From positions 1 through 6,144 of the forward strand of contig JABJOR010000322.1 in NCBI GenBank assembly GCA_018664265.1: a DNA stretch of 6,144 bases, written 5' to 3'. Below the pieces are notes generated by a model that was given only the letters and a program-made list of their open reading frames with translations, had not been told where the DNA came from and did no database searches. Every line of letters begins with the position of its first letter. Position 1 is the stretch's first letter. This DNA is from Rhodospirillales bacterium (lineage in GTDB: Bacteria > Pseudomonadota > Alphaproteobacteria > Rhodospirillales > Casp-alpha2). This document shows positions 1-6,127 of the stretch, one piece after another. A program made the position numbers and the translations under genes.

Positions 1-310
1 CGAGAATATGGGTTGCCGTAATATAGCCCATATCAAACGGCGGGTCCTGGCGCATTAACACCACATCGACGCTTGCCAGATCCAGCTCCATTGCGACACC
101 CAGCTCGTAGTGTTTGTCTTCATCGCGCCAAACCCGCATGGGTTCAGCCCTTGCGACGACTTTGCCTTGATCGTGGGACAGGCTTTCAGGCAGATAATGA
201 AATAACTCATACCCGCGGTGCTGGGCTTCGAGCGCCATAACAAAGGTGCTGTCACCACGAATATCAATGCTGGAAACATGATCCATCTGGATCGCGACGC
301 TCAGGCTCAT
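1..310 (-). CDS. gshB: Glutathione synthetase, N-terminal part (cut by left edge)
   Basis: ATP-dependent ligase that joins gamma-glutamylcysteine and glycine, the second and last step of cytosolic glutathione synthesis. Only the first 103 codons are present, and the frame is open to position 1. The start is ATG at 308-310. The visible part is the N-terminal domain of bacterial GshB. It shows the opening strand with a M-D-x-x-x-x-I-x-I pattern (Met9-Asp10), the D-S-T-F segment at residues 20-23 leading into L-E-A-Q (27-30), and the hallmark R-Q-D-P-P-F-D-M (87-94) followed by T-H-I-L. One small oddity is His11 where the family, including E. coli GshB, usually has Pro (MDP). The ATP-grasp domain lies outside the window. 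The upstream ribosome-binding site is weak (a GAAAGA stretch about 12 nt upstream). The gene begins 29 nt after the SirB1/TPR gene on the same strand, so cotranscription is likely. The identification is very secure. Confidence 0.95.
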   Translation of the reverse strand, partial: MSLSVAIQMDHVSSIDIRGDSTFVMALEAQHRGYELFHYLPESLSHDQGKVVARAEPMRVWRDEDKHYELGVAMELDLASVDVVLMRQDPPFDMGYITATHIL

Positions 311-339
311 AGGATTTGATCTTTCGGCAAATATTGGTC

Positions 340-1173
340 TTACGTGTTAATCTTATTGCGCAGTTCTTGCAACAATGCTGTAGCCCTATAACGGTTGGAT
401 GAGCTGGTGTCGAGACGAAGATATTCTTCCAGGGCCTCAATGGCTTGTGGAACACGGTCCAGATGAACATGAATCATTCCTGCTTCGCGCCACAAAGTCG
501 CGTTGTCGGGCGTAATCAACAACATGGTTTCAATGACCTTCAGGGCATCGTCAAATCGTTCGGCCTTAAGGTGGCGAACCTTGCAATAGTTTTCCAGTCG
601 TAGCAGAACTCCGCGATTATCCAGATCAGCGTAATGCTCTTGCAGCAATTCAGCGTCATTGCCGATGGCCGCTTTCAGCATGGTGCGCAGCTCAAAGGGT
701 TGCAGGACTGCGCCGCCGTCAAAGGCATCAAAGATGCGGCGTTCACCATTGATTTCCAGGCGGATCAAAAATCGTCCGGGAAAATCAATGCCCGTGGCAC
801 TCCAGCCCTGGGCACGGGCGCACTGAATATAAATAATACCGATGACAACCGGCAGGCCGCAACGATTATCAATCACATGACACAGGTTGGCTGATTCCAG
901 TTCGCCAAACACGCCTTCATTTCCGCCGTATCCATAGCGGCGGGAAATAATCTGGACCAAAGCTTCCAGCGCCTGATCGGCGTCCGGTTCCGGCCCGGCG
1001 TAAAGCCCCACGTCCTGAGCCAGTTTATCCAGATGTCGCAGGTAAGGTTCCGGCGTAACGCCTGAACGATCAAGTACTGCAATGTTCAGTGCTGCCGTGG
1101 CAAGATCAACATCTTCATCCGCGATCAGGCTGATGGATTTTAGTTGCTTTCGACTGGTTCGTGCCGGGTTCAC
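340..1173 (-). CDS. SirB1-family transglutaminase-like protein with C-terminal TPR-like repeats
   Basis: 277-residue cytoplasmic protein (no signal peptide or membrane span) of the SirB1 / transglutaminase-like core 2 family; biochemical role unknown. Residues about 20-65 form a helical N-terminal part. The core lies at about 70-158, with the family signatures C-G-L-P-V-V-I-G at 105-112 (usually G-[IV]-P-[IV]-T-L-S), F-P-G-R-F-L-I-R at 131-138 and I-F-D-A-F-D-G-G at 147-154 (usually I-D-P-F-x-G-G). As I recall, the second motif normally carries a His where this protein has Arg134, which argues against peptidase-type chemistry. Residues about 185-255 read as two TPR-like helical pairs. The start is GTG (1171-1173), only 2 nt past the stop of the BON gene, with GAGG inside that gene's last codons, so translation is probably coupled. 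The family call is good, the function is open. Confidence 0.85.
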   Translation of the reverse strand: MNPARTSRKQLKSISLIADEDVDLATAALNIAVLDRSGVTPEPYLRHLDKLAQDVGLYAGPEPDADQALEALVQIISRRYGYGGNEGVFGELESANLCHVIDNRCGLPVVIGIIYIQCARAQGWSATGIDFPGRFLIRLEINGERRIFDAFDGGAVLQPFELRTMLKAAIGNDAELLQEHYADLDNRGVLLRLENYCKVRHLKAERFDDALKVIETMLLITPDNATLWREAGMIHVHLDRVPQAIEALEEYLRLDTSSSNRYRATALLQELRNKINT

Positions 1174-1175
1174 GT

Positions 1176-1790
1176 TTATCCATCCTCACCAGATTTGATA
1201 CGAACATGGGAAATGACCCGGCGCACGCGTTCGATATCTCTGGCAATGGCGATAACTCTGTCGAGTTCCGCCTGATCTGCTGCTATGCCGATTAGATAGA
1301 TAATACTGTTTACGGTTTCGATGGAATAATTAATGGCCATGATATTTTCATCGAAGGTCATCTTGGCCTGAAGCTGAGATGAAATCCAGGAATCGTGCAT
1401 GAATTCAACGATGCCTTCTTCAGCGCTCAACTGGATTTCATTGATAACATCTTTAAGACCAGTAATTTCCCAGGTCAGCCTGACGGCTTCGGCGCGTAGT
1501 TCTTCGGTATCCACCAGTCCGGTCAGCAGGGCGCGGCCTTCATAAACCTCAATCCCCACATAGGTAGCAATATCGCCATTCTTGGAAATGTAGTGGGCGC
1601 GGATCTGGGTTGCCAGTTTGGTGTCGCGCGCGGCTTGTTCCAGTCCGCGTTCCTGATAGGCAGCAACACCAACAGTTGCACCCGCCCCGATCAGCGCACC
1701 AGCGCATCCGGTTAACAAGGGCGTCATCAAGGCAAGTGCTAAAAATAAGGAAACAGTACGGATGGTTCGTAAGGGCGAAAGAAAAAACAT
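1176..1790 (-). CDS. BON-domain outer-membrane lipoprotein (DolP/OsmY-like)
   Basis: Predicted lipoprotein of 204 residues. After a hydrophobic signal segment comes the lipobox L-L-T-G-C (Cys29), then a glycine/alanine-rich stretch and the Y-Q-E-R-G-L motif, which I recall in alphaproteobacterial BON lipoproteins. Two BON domains follow, at about residues 53-121 and 130-199; the first contains V-Y-E-G-R-A-L-L-T-G and ends in a V-I-N-E-I strand. BON domains bind membranes or phospholipids; the E. coli relative DolP (YraP) supports outer-membrane integrity and is also encoded near yraN and rsmI. A longer reading from ATG at 1839-1841 would add 17 residues, but nothing resembling a ribosome-binding site precedes it. 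ATG at 1788-1790 has AGGGAG 10 nt upstream and gives a normal-length signal peptide, so I chose it. The gene ends 2 nt before the SirB1-like gene. Domain assignment is firm; the precise role is inferred. Confidence 0.88.
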   Translation of the reverse strand: MFFLSPLRTIRTVSLFLALALMTPLLTGCAGALIGAGATVGVAAYQERGLEQAARDTKLATQIRAHYISKNGDIATYVGIEVYEGRALLTGLVDTEELRAEAVRLTWEITGLKDVINEIQLSAEEGIVEFMHDSWISSQLQAKMTFDENIMAINYSIETVNSIIYLIGIAADQAELDRVIAIARDIERVRRVISHVRIKSGEDG

Positions 1791-1906
1791 AAAGCGGGCT
1801 CTCCCTGATAAGGCAACGAATCGATTGTTCGTTGTCATCATAATATCTGTAAGCTGTATAAAATATAAAAATCGGAAATTTTTTATATTGCGTATTAAAT
1901 TACGGT
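1791..1906 (-). other. AT-rich spacer between glycosyltransferase and BON gene; likely promoter region
   Basis: 116 nt between the glycosyltransferase stop (TAA, 1907-1909) and the preferred BON start. The part above about 1841 is strongly AT-rich, with several TATA-like words on the minus strand, for example TATACA at 1855-1860. I see no convincing -35/-10 pair at 16-18 nt spacing and no GC-rich hairpin followed by a T-run, so no terminator for the glycosyltransferase is called. The shift in composition makes this the most plausible place for a promoter serving the BON, SirB1-like and gshB genes, but that is inference. Confidence 0.35.
1801..1806 (-). promoter_or_regulatory. Ribosome-binding site deciding the BON lipoprotein start
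   Basis: AGGGAG on the minus strand, 10 nt upstream of the ATG at 1788-1790. It lies inside the longer reading that would begin at 1841, and that upstream ATG pair has no comparable purine tract. This favours the 204-residue form. Confidence 0.6.
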
Positions 1907-3067
1907 TTAAATTGCATAGGGGAATTTATAATTTTTCTTTTTTCTGTGACCCAGAGACATAAGTTCGAAACGCTCGTAATCATAAAATTCAGTATTATTA
2001 TCCGGGGAATAATTAATGATATTATGTGCCCGTAAATTATCTTGTGTTATTGGCCATCCCAGAATTTGTTTATAAAGACACTCAAAGAGATTGGTTTTAT
2101 TTATAGCTGGATAAGGTATCGGAGCCGCATATTTTCCCGAATTATAGTTCGTACGAATATTTGTGTGGAAGCGGCGTATTGTTGATAATATATCCAGCAT
2201 CATTTCAGGTTCATACCAGTCAAAGTCTTGTGGTGCTTCATCCATGACGACACTGTGCTTATAGCCTAATCTGTTGAAAAATTCTTCAGTGCTATGGAGC
2301 CCGACTTCCCCGGTTGACCTTGCATAACTGGCGTAGGTTGTCAGATTAACCCGGTTCAAAAGAAGGGCTGCCAGATCGTAGACGGCATCAACTTGTATCG
2401 CGTACATATTTTGATATACGCCCACGGTATTGAAAAATTCCAGTAAATCGTCCCGGCATTTCATTTCCCTTTCTTTGTCGCCGTTATCGGCATAACCAAA
2501 TCTGCTGGCAACATCAAAATACATATTTTTTATGGGATAGAATTCTTTTATGACATCTCGGGTAATGCCCCAGCCCCAGCGGTGGATACTGAAAGCAGTG
2601 GACATTGGCATCAAAGCCTTAATCCGTTGTTTTTGGAACTCGTAAGGGATTCCTAAAATCCCGACAGCAAAAACCAACCCGACATTCGGGTTTTCTTCTG
2701 CACGGCGGAGCAGCATGTTCATGACATCTAAATAATGGGGTGATAATTCCAGATCATCTTCAAAGACAATAGCGGCAGCTGAATTAGACGAGATCATATC
2801 GTCCCAAAGTTTTTTGTAATTGCCATTTATGCCAATGTTTGTTTCGGCTGCGTGAACGTGCCCCGAGGGGAATGTTCTTTGAAAGAACTCGATACAGGAT
2901 GCTATTTTGTGCGCATCTTCATCACGCCGATCCGGGTTTGGCCCATCCTGAAAGAGATGAATATTGCCAATTTCATATCCATTGCAATTTTGCTGGTCCA
3001 GAGAATTTAACAGGCAGGATAAATAGTCTGGCCGATTATAAGATACAATGTAGAGATCAATGAGCAT
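1907..3067 (-). CDS. Glycosyltransferase, GT-A fold, GNT-I / HlpA-like
   Basis: Probable nucleotide-sugar-dependent glycosyltransferase of 386 residues, soluble or peripheral (no membrane span). The first strand L-Y-I-V-S-Y-N-R-P-D-Y-L is the typical GT-A opening. Q-D-G follows at 40-42, a N-I-G-I-N-G-N segment at 77-83, and I-V-F-E-D-D-L-E at 100-107, where E-D-D is the metal- and sugar-nucleotide-binding motif. H-R-W-G-W-G at 162-167 matches the W-G-W motif of acceptor regions in GNT-I-like and HlpA-like bacterial enzymes. The last 90 or so residues are not recognisable to me. Donor and acceptor cannot be inferred. The start is uncertain: a GTG at 3134-3136 would add 23 residues with no homology-like features, and neither start has a good ribosome-binding site; I chose ATG at 3065-3067 because the fold begins right after it. 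The gene is clearly more AT-rich than its neighbours (27% G+C at 1981-2040, 42% at 2461-2520), suggesting acquisition. Confidence 0.75.
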   Translation of the reverse strand: MLIDLYIVSYNRPDYLSCLLNSLDQQNCNGYEIGNIHLFQDGPNPDRRDEDAHKIASCIEFFQRTFPSGHVHAAETNIGINGNYKKLWDDMISSNSAAAIVFEDDLELSPHYLDVMNMLLRRAEENPNVGLVFAVGILGIPYEFQKQRIKALMPMSTAFSIHRWGWGITRDVIKEFYPIKNMYFDVASRFGYADNGDKEREMKCRDDLLEFFNTVGVYQNMYAIQVDAVYDLAALLLNRVNLTTYASYARSTGEVGLHSTEEFFNRLGYKHSVVMDEAPQDFDWYEPEMMLDILSTIRRFHTNIRTNYNSGKYAAPIPYPAINKTNLFECLYKQILGWPITQDNLRAHNIINYSPDNNTEFYDYERFELMSLGHRKKKNYKFPYAI

Positions 3068-3180
3068 GATGGAATATGAAGCTATTCTTTGATTGCAAAA
3101 TTGATTATTTATAGCGGACACATGTTTCAAGAACACTATGCACTCAATTAACAGTTTCTAGCAAATATTTTAGCGGTTCG
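3068..3180. other. AT-rich spacer between yraN and the glycosyltransferase
   Basis: 113 nt if the glycosyltransferase starts at 3067, or 44 nt if it starts at the GTG at 3136. It is AT-rich and holds a small near-palindrome (GCAAATATTTTAGC, 3162-3175) without a T-run, too weak to call a terminator. A TTGAAA word and a TATAAA word occur on the minus strand but only 11 nt apart, so no promoter is called. Confidence 0.4.
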
Positions 3181-3543
3181 TTATTGGTGCCAGGCATTTT
3201 GGATATGATCGGGCCAGCGCCAGGGTGCGACCAATAGTGCATCGAACCGCAGATCACATTCGGCTGTGTTTGGCACTTTTTGTATGAACAGATTTGCCGC
3301 ATTTATAATACGCATTTGTTGTTGGCGGGAAATAGCAGAGGCGGCACTGTCATGGTCTTGGCGGACTTTTACCTCGACAAAGGCAACCGTATTACCGCGC
3401 CGTGCAATAATATCAATTTCACCTAGCGGGGTGCGGTATTGGCGCGCGAGAATTCGATAACCCTTCAGGCGTAAATACAGGGCACCAAGCATTTCACCCA
3501 ACTGTCCGCGCTTCCAGTCCGCCCGTTTATTCGACTTTATCAT
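3181..3543 (-). CDS. yraN: YraN family (UPF0102) endonuclease-like protein
   Basis: 120-residue cytosolic protein, the usual length of the YraN/UPF0102 family. It has a restriction-endonuclease-like (Holliday-junction-resolvase-like) fold, and its cellular role is not settled. The hallmark elements are all visible: K-R-G-Q-L-G-E (11-17) with the leading acidic residue Glu17, L-G-E-I-D-I-I-A (40-47) with Glu42 and Asp44, and F-V-E-V-K-V-R (55-61) with the E-x-K pair Glu57/Lys59. A Q-rich helix S-R-Q-Q-Q (72-76) and the closing strand L-R-F-D (98-101) follow. The putative catalytic set is therefore intact. The start is ATG at 3541-3543, 17 nt inside the 3' end of rsmI in another frame, with AGG 5 nt upstream. 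A longer reading to 3630 would add 29 residues lying wholly within rsmI and not typical of the family. The rsmI-yraN overlap implies translational coupling, and this pair is adjacent in many proteobacteria. Confidence 0.93.
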   Translation of the reverse strand: MIKSNKRADWKRGQLGEMLGALYLRLKGYRILARQYRTPLGEIDIIARRGNTVAFVEVKVRQDHDSAASAISRQQQMRIINAANLFIQKVPNTAECDLRFDALLVAPWRWPDHIQNAWHQ

Positions 3544-4519
3544 TTTTGCCTGATTCAAGTATTTCGAGTGCACGCTGGTAAACCTTGTGACGGGGCAGCT
3601 TTGTGGTTTGGGTAATTTCTTTGACCGCATCGCGTAAGGACGACTGGGTTAGCGCCTCTTGCAACATATCATCCAGTGTCGCCTCATCCGTTGTGGCGGC
3701 TTTGGTTGGCGGGGCCACAACAATCATGGCTTCACCCTTGGGGGGGCCTTCGGATTTATAGGCATCCGCCAGATCGCCAAGCTTTCCACGCCGGGTTTCC
3801 TCATAAAGCTTGGTGATCTCCCGGCTGACGGCGACCTCACGATTACCCAAAATATCGTGCATGTTGGACAGGGTTGCAGCCAGTCTGCGCGGGTTTTCCA
3901 TAAACACCAGAGTTGCCGGAATTGTTGTCAATTCGCTCAACTCGGTCCGTTGTTGGCCTTGTTTGGAAGGCAAGAACCCGACGAACATGAAACGATCTGT
4001 GGGCAGACCGGATAAAACCAGAGAGGCCATGACGGCACTGGCACCGGGCAATGTGGTCAAATTCAACCCAAAATCTGCGCATTCGCGCACCAGCTTGTAG
4101 CCGGGATCAGAAATCAGCGGTGTCCCGGCATCGGAAACCAATGCCACGTTTTCGCCTTTTTTCAGGCGTTTAATAATAAGCGGGCGGATTTTTTCGCCGT
4201 TGTGTTCGTGGTAGGTTATCAATGGAATTTTGATGCCATGACGGGCCAGCAATTTTGATGTGACCCGGGTATCTTCACAGGCCAGAACATTTACCTGCCC
4301 AAGGATATCCAGTGCGCGCAGGGAAATGTCTGATGCATTACCAATCGGTGTGGCAATGATATAGAGCGTTCCTTGCGGTTTACTAACGCCGGGTTCATCG
4401 TTAGGGTGCGTATTCGTTTCAGACTTGTTTACCAGATGAGAAGATTGATCACTATCCGATGATTTTGCATAGGGCTTCGATAATTCAGACGTATTACGTG
4501 TCGATTTTTTCTTCTTCAT
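3527..4519 (-). CDS. rsmI: 16S rRNA (cytidine-1402-2'-O)-methyltransferase
   Basis: SAM-dependent tetrapyrrole-methylase-fold enzyme that 2'-O-methylates C1402 of 16S rRNA in the ribosomal decoding centre. In the 330-residue reading, the catalytic domain begins near residue 50. It shows L-Y-I-I-A-T-P-I-G-N (52-61), L-A-C-E-D-T-R (79-85), V-S-D-A-G-T-P-L-I-S-D-P-G (128-140), L-P-G-A-S-A (158-163), F-M-F-V-G-F-L-P (177-184), V-F-M-E-N-P-R-R (205-212) and S-R-E-I-T-K-L-Y-E-E (232-241). The small C-terminal helical domain (about 280-325) contains L-P-R-H-K-V-Y. Family members are usually about 280-290 residues; the excess is a hydrophilic Lys/Ser/Thr/Asn-rich N-terminal tail of about 48 residues. 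The start ATG at 4517-4519 has AGG 7 nt upstream. Longer readings to 4567 or 4669 lie deeper inside the divergent lipoprotein gene and are unlikely. The stop overlaps yraN. Confidence 0.95.
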   Translation of the reverse strand: MKKKKSTRNTSELSKPYAKSSDSDQSSHLVNKSETNTHPNDEPGVSKPQGTLYIIATPIGNASDISLRALDILGQVNVLACEDTRVTSKLLARHGIKIPLITYHEHNGEKIRPLIIKRLKKGENVALVSDAGTPLISDPGYKLVRECADFGLNLTTLPGASAVMASLVLSGLPTDRFMFVGFLPSKQGQQRTELSELTTIPATLVFMENPRRLAATLSNMHDILGNREVAVSREITKLYEETRRGKLGDLADAYKSEGPPKGEAMIVVAPPTKAATTDEATLDDMLQEALTQSSLRDAVKEITQTTKLPRHKVYQRALEILESGKNDKVE

Positions 4520-6012
4520 GGCGTGGCCTGCTGATGCTGCTCTGTGCGACGGTTTTGCTTTCGGCATGCCAGCATTACCCAAGCATGCCTGCGACGCAAG
4601 ACAGTTCCACAAATGACGGGTCAGCAAAACAACAAGCATCCTCAAATACGACCAGTTCCGAAATCGCATCTTTGCCGGTTATCGATGGACCACAGTATCC
4701 GGCTACTCACGCTGCTAAATCAGACGAGATGTCGGCCTCTGGGTCACAGACCGAGTCACAATGGCAGAAAATGCTGGAACCGTATTTAACACAAACCCCG
4801 ACCAGCACATTTGGGACAGCTGCACAGGAACCACTTGTATCACCACCCGCACCGCCGCTTCTGCCGTTTACCGATGGCACTGTCCGGGTTGGAATTTTAT
4901 TGCCTTTGTCAGGACCGAACGAGCAACTAGGACGGTCTATGTTAAATGCTGCACAAATGGCCATGTTCGATTTTGCCAATACAGATTTTGAACTGTTGCC
5001 CCATGATACAGCAGGCTCATCCGAGCAGGCATCTCACAGCGCAACCCTGACAATTGGTGACGGGGCGTCGTTGATTGTTGGTCCGTTATTGTCATCTTCG
5101 GTGCGCGCCGTAGCTCCCATTGCACGCGCCGCCAATGTTCCGGTGCTGGCGTTTTCCAGCGACAGCAGTGTTGCGGGAGATGGTGTTTATACCATGGGGT
5201 TTCTGCCAGAAAACAATACCCGGCGCGTGCTGTCCTACGCCATCAATCAGGGCCTGCGCCGTTATGCCATTCTGGCGCCCAATACGCCTTATGGTGCAGC
5301 GGTGGTATCTTCGGCCCGCGAGACACTTTTGCAACAGGGGCGAATTTTGGTGGATGTTGTCTATTACAACAGTTCCGGCAGTAACATTGAAGCGGTGATC
5401 CGCAGCCTTGCCGATTATGATTACCGCCGTGAGTCTTTGCTTGAAATGCGCAAGCAACTTGAATCCAGTGAAGACGAAATATCGGTAAAGGCATTGGAGC
5501 GCCTGAAGCTTCTGGAAACTTTGGGGGACTTGCCCTTTGAGGCCTTATTAATTGCCGATGGTGGAGAGCGCCTGCAAGACGTTGCTGCCATGTTGCCGTT
5601 TTATGATATTGATCCCAAGAAAGTTCGTATCCTTGGCACGGGGCAATGGGACGCCAATGGCATCGGGGCTGAACCAGCTCTTGTCGGGGCCTGGTTTGCA
5701 GCCCCCCCTGCCCAAACCCGCAGCTCTTTTGTGCAACGCTATAATGAATTGTACGGTGAATACCCTCCAAGACTTGCTTCCATGGCCTATGATGCCATGG
5801 CGCTGGCCGCCGTTCTGGCGCGTGGGGAAAGCTCAAGCCCCTATGTATCTTCAGCTTTTCTGTTTGATCGTGGGTATTCCGGCAGAGATGGAATATTCCG
5901 CTTTACAGATTCCGGAACAGCGGATCGTGGACTTGCAGTTTATGAAGTTCGCCGCCGGGAGAATATTATAATTGATGATGCTCCCAAATCCTTTGCTGCA
6001 GTAGAGAACTAA
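4498..6012 (+). CDS. LpoA-like penicillin-binding protein activator lipoprotein
   Basis: Predicted outer-membrane lipoprotein with a type-1 periplasmic-binding-protein fold, of the family annotated as penicillin-binding protein activators. The E. coli member LpoA stimulates the peptidoglycan synthase PBP1A. In the 504-residue reading, a signal peptide ends in L-L-S-A-C (Cys24), with Gln at +2 compatible with outer-membrane sorting. A Ser/Thr/Gln- and Pro-rich linker follows to about residue 125, then the ligand-fold domain: V-R-V-G-I-L-L-P-L-S-G (129-139), L-I-V-G-P-L (192-197) and V-P-V-L-A-F-S-S (214-221), continuing to the C terminus. Unlike E. coli LpoA it has no N-terminal TPR domain, as is usual in alphaproteobacteria. 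The start is uncertain: ATG 4459, GTG 4498 or ATG 4534. The last leaves an implausible 11-residue signal peptide without a basic residue; GTG 4498 gives a normal one. Ribosome-binding sites are weak for all. Substrate binding is not shown by sequence. Confidence 0.88.
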   Translation: MSIFSSSWRGLLMLLCATVLLSACQHYPSMPATQDSSTNDGSAKQQASSNTTSSEIASLPVIDGPQYPATHAAKSDEMSASGSQTESQWQKMLEPYLTQTPTSTFGTAAQEPLVSPPAPPLLPFTDGTVRVGILLPLSGPNEQLGRSMLNAAQMAMFDFANTDFELLPHDTAGSSEQASHSATLTIGDGASLIVGPLLSSSVRAVAPIARAANVPVLAFSSDSSVAGDGVYTMGFLPENNTRRVLSYAINQGLRRYAILAPNTPYGAAVVSSARETLLQQGRILVDVVYYNSSGSNIEAVIRSLADYDYRRESLLEMRKQLESSEDEISVKALERLKLLETLGDLPFEALLIADGGERLQDVAAMLPFYDIDPKKVRILGTGQWDANGIGAEPALVGAWFAAPPAQTRSSFVQRYNELYGEYPPRLASMAYDAMALAAVLARGESSSPYVSSAFLFDRGYSGRDGIFRFTDSGTADRGLAVYEVRRRENIIIDDAPKSFAAVEN

Positions 6013-6048
6013 AACAATTCTTCTTTTAAGCTCAACGTATTGAATAAA

Positions 6049-6127
6049 GCGCTATAATTGCAAGAACAAAGCCACTTTAATTGTATAAAGGCGGCAATTA
6101 CTTTATAGTCAATTAATTATAGGGCGC
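6049..6127. repeat. Nested and interleaved AT-rich inverted repeats
   Basis: Three arm pairs can be read directly. The outer pair is GCGC+TATAATT (6049-6059) against AATTATA+GG+GCGC (6115-6127), 11 pairs with a 2-nt bulge. The inner pairs are TAATTG (6078-6083) with CAATTA (6095-6100), and TATAAAG (6084-6090) with CTTTATA (6101-6107). The two inner pairs interleave, so both could not easily form at once with zero-length connecting loops. Low sequence complexity makes chance a real alternative. Confidence 0.4.
6081..6109 (+). promoter_or_regulatory. Weak candidate promoter pointing right
   Basis: TTGTAT (6081-6086, 3 of 6 matches to TTGACA) and TATAGT (6104-6109, 5 of 6 to TATAAT) are separated by 17 nt and sit within the inverted-repeat region. 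A perfect TATAAT at 6053-6058 is also present but has no matching -35 word at 16-18 nt. AT-rich sequence gives such matches by chance. Confidence 0.2.

Noticed and set aside
55..279. A 74-codon open frame on the minus strand
   Set aside because: It lies in another frame over the start of gshB, whose frame gives clear family motifs; the 74-codon product has none.
3113..3133. TTGAAA and TATAAA words on the minus strand upstream of the glycosyltransferase considered as a promoter
   Set aside because: The spacing is only about 11 nt, too short for a standard sigma-70 promoter, and no matching alternative -10 was seen for a heat-shock type site.
3162..3175. Near-palindrome after yraN considered as an intrinsic terminator
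   Set aside because: The arms are short and AT-rich with a mismatch, and no T-run follows on the minus strand.
3740..3746. Run of seven G (C on the coding strand) within rsmI, a possible slippage site
   Set aside because: It falls on ordinary Gly-Pro-Pro-Lys codons, the frame is intact on both sides, and seven bases is short for phase variation.
3659..4100. Plus-strand open frames of 118 and 96 codons opposite rsmI
   Set aside because: Antisense to conserved rsmI motifs; composition is that of a shadow and no family is recognised.
5702..5708. Run of seven C within the LpoA-like gene, a possible frameshift site
   Set aside because: It encodes Ala-Pro-Pro in an intact frame with normal domain continuity after it; nothing suggests programmed slippage.
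5243..5836. A 197-codon open frame on the minus strand inside the LpoA-like gene
   Set aside because: Antisense shadow of a well-supported coding frame; rich in His, Pro, Gln and Trp with no recognisable domain, signal or ribosome-binding site.
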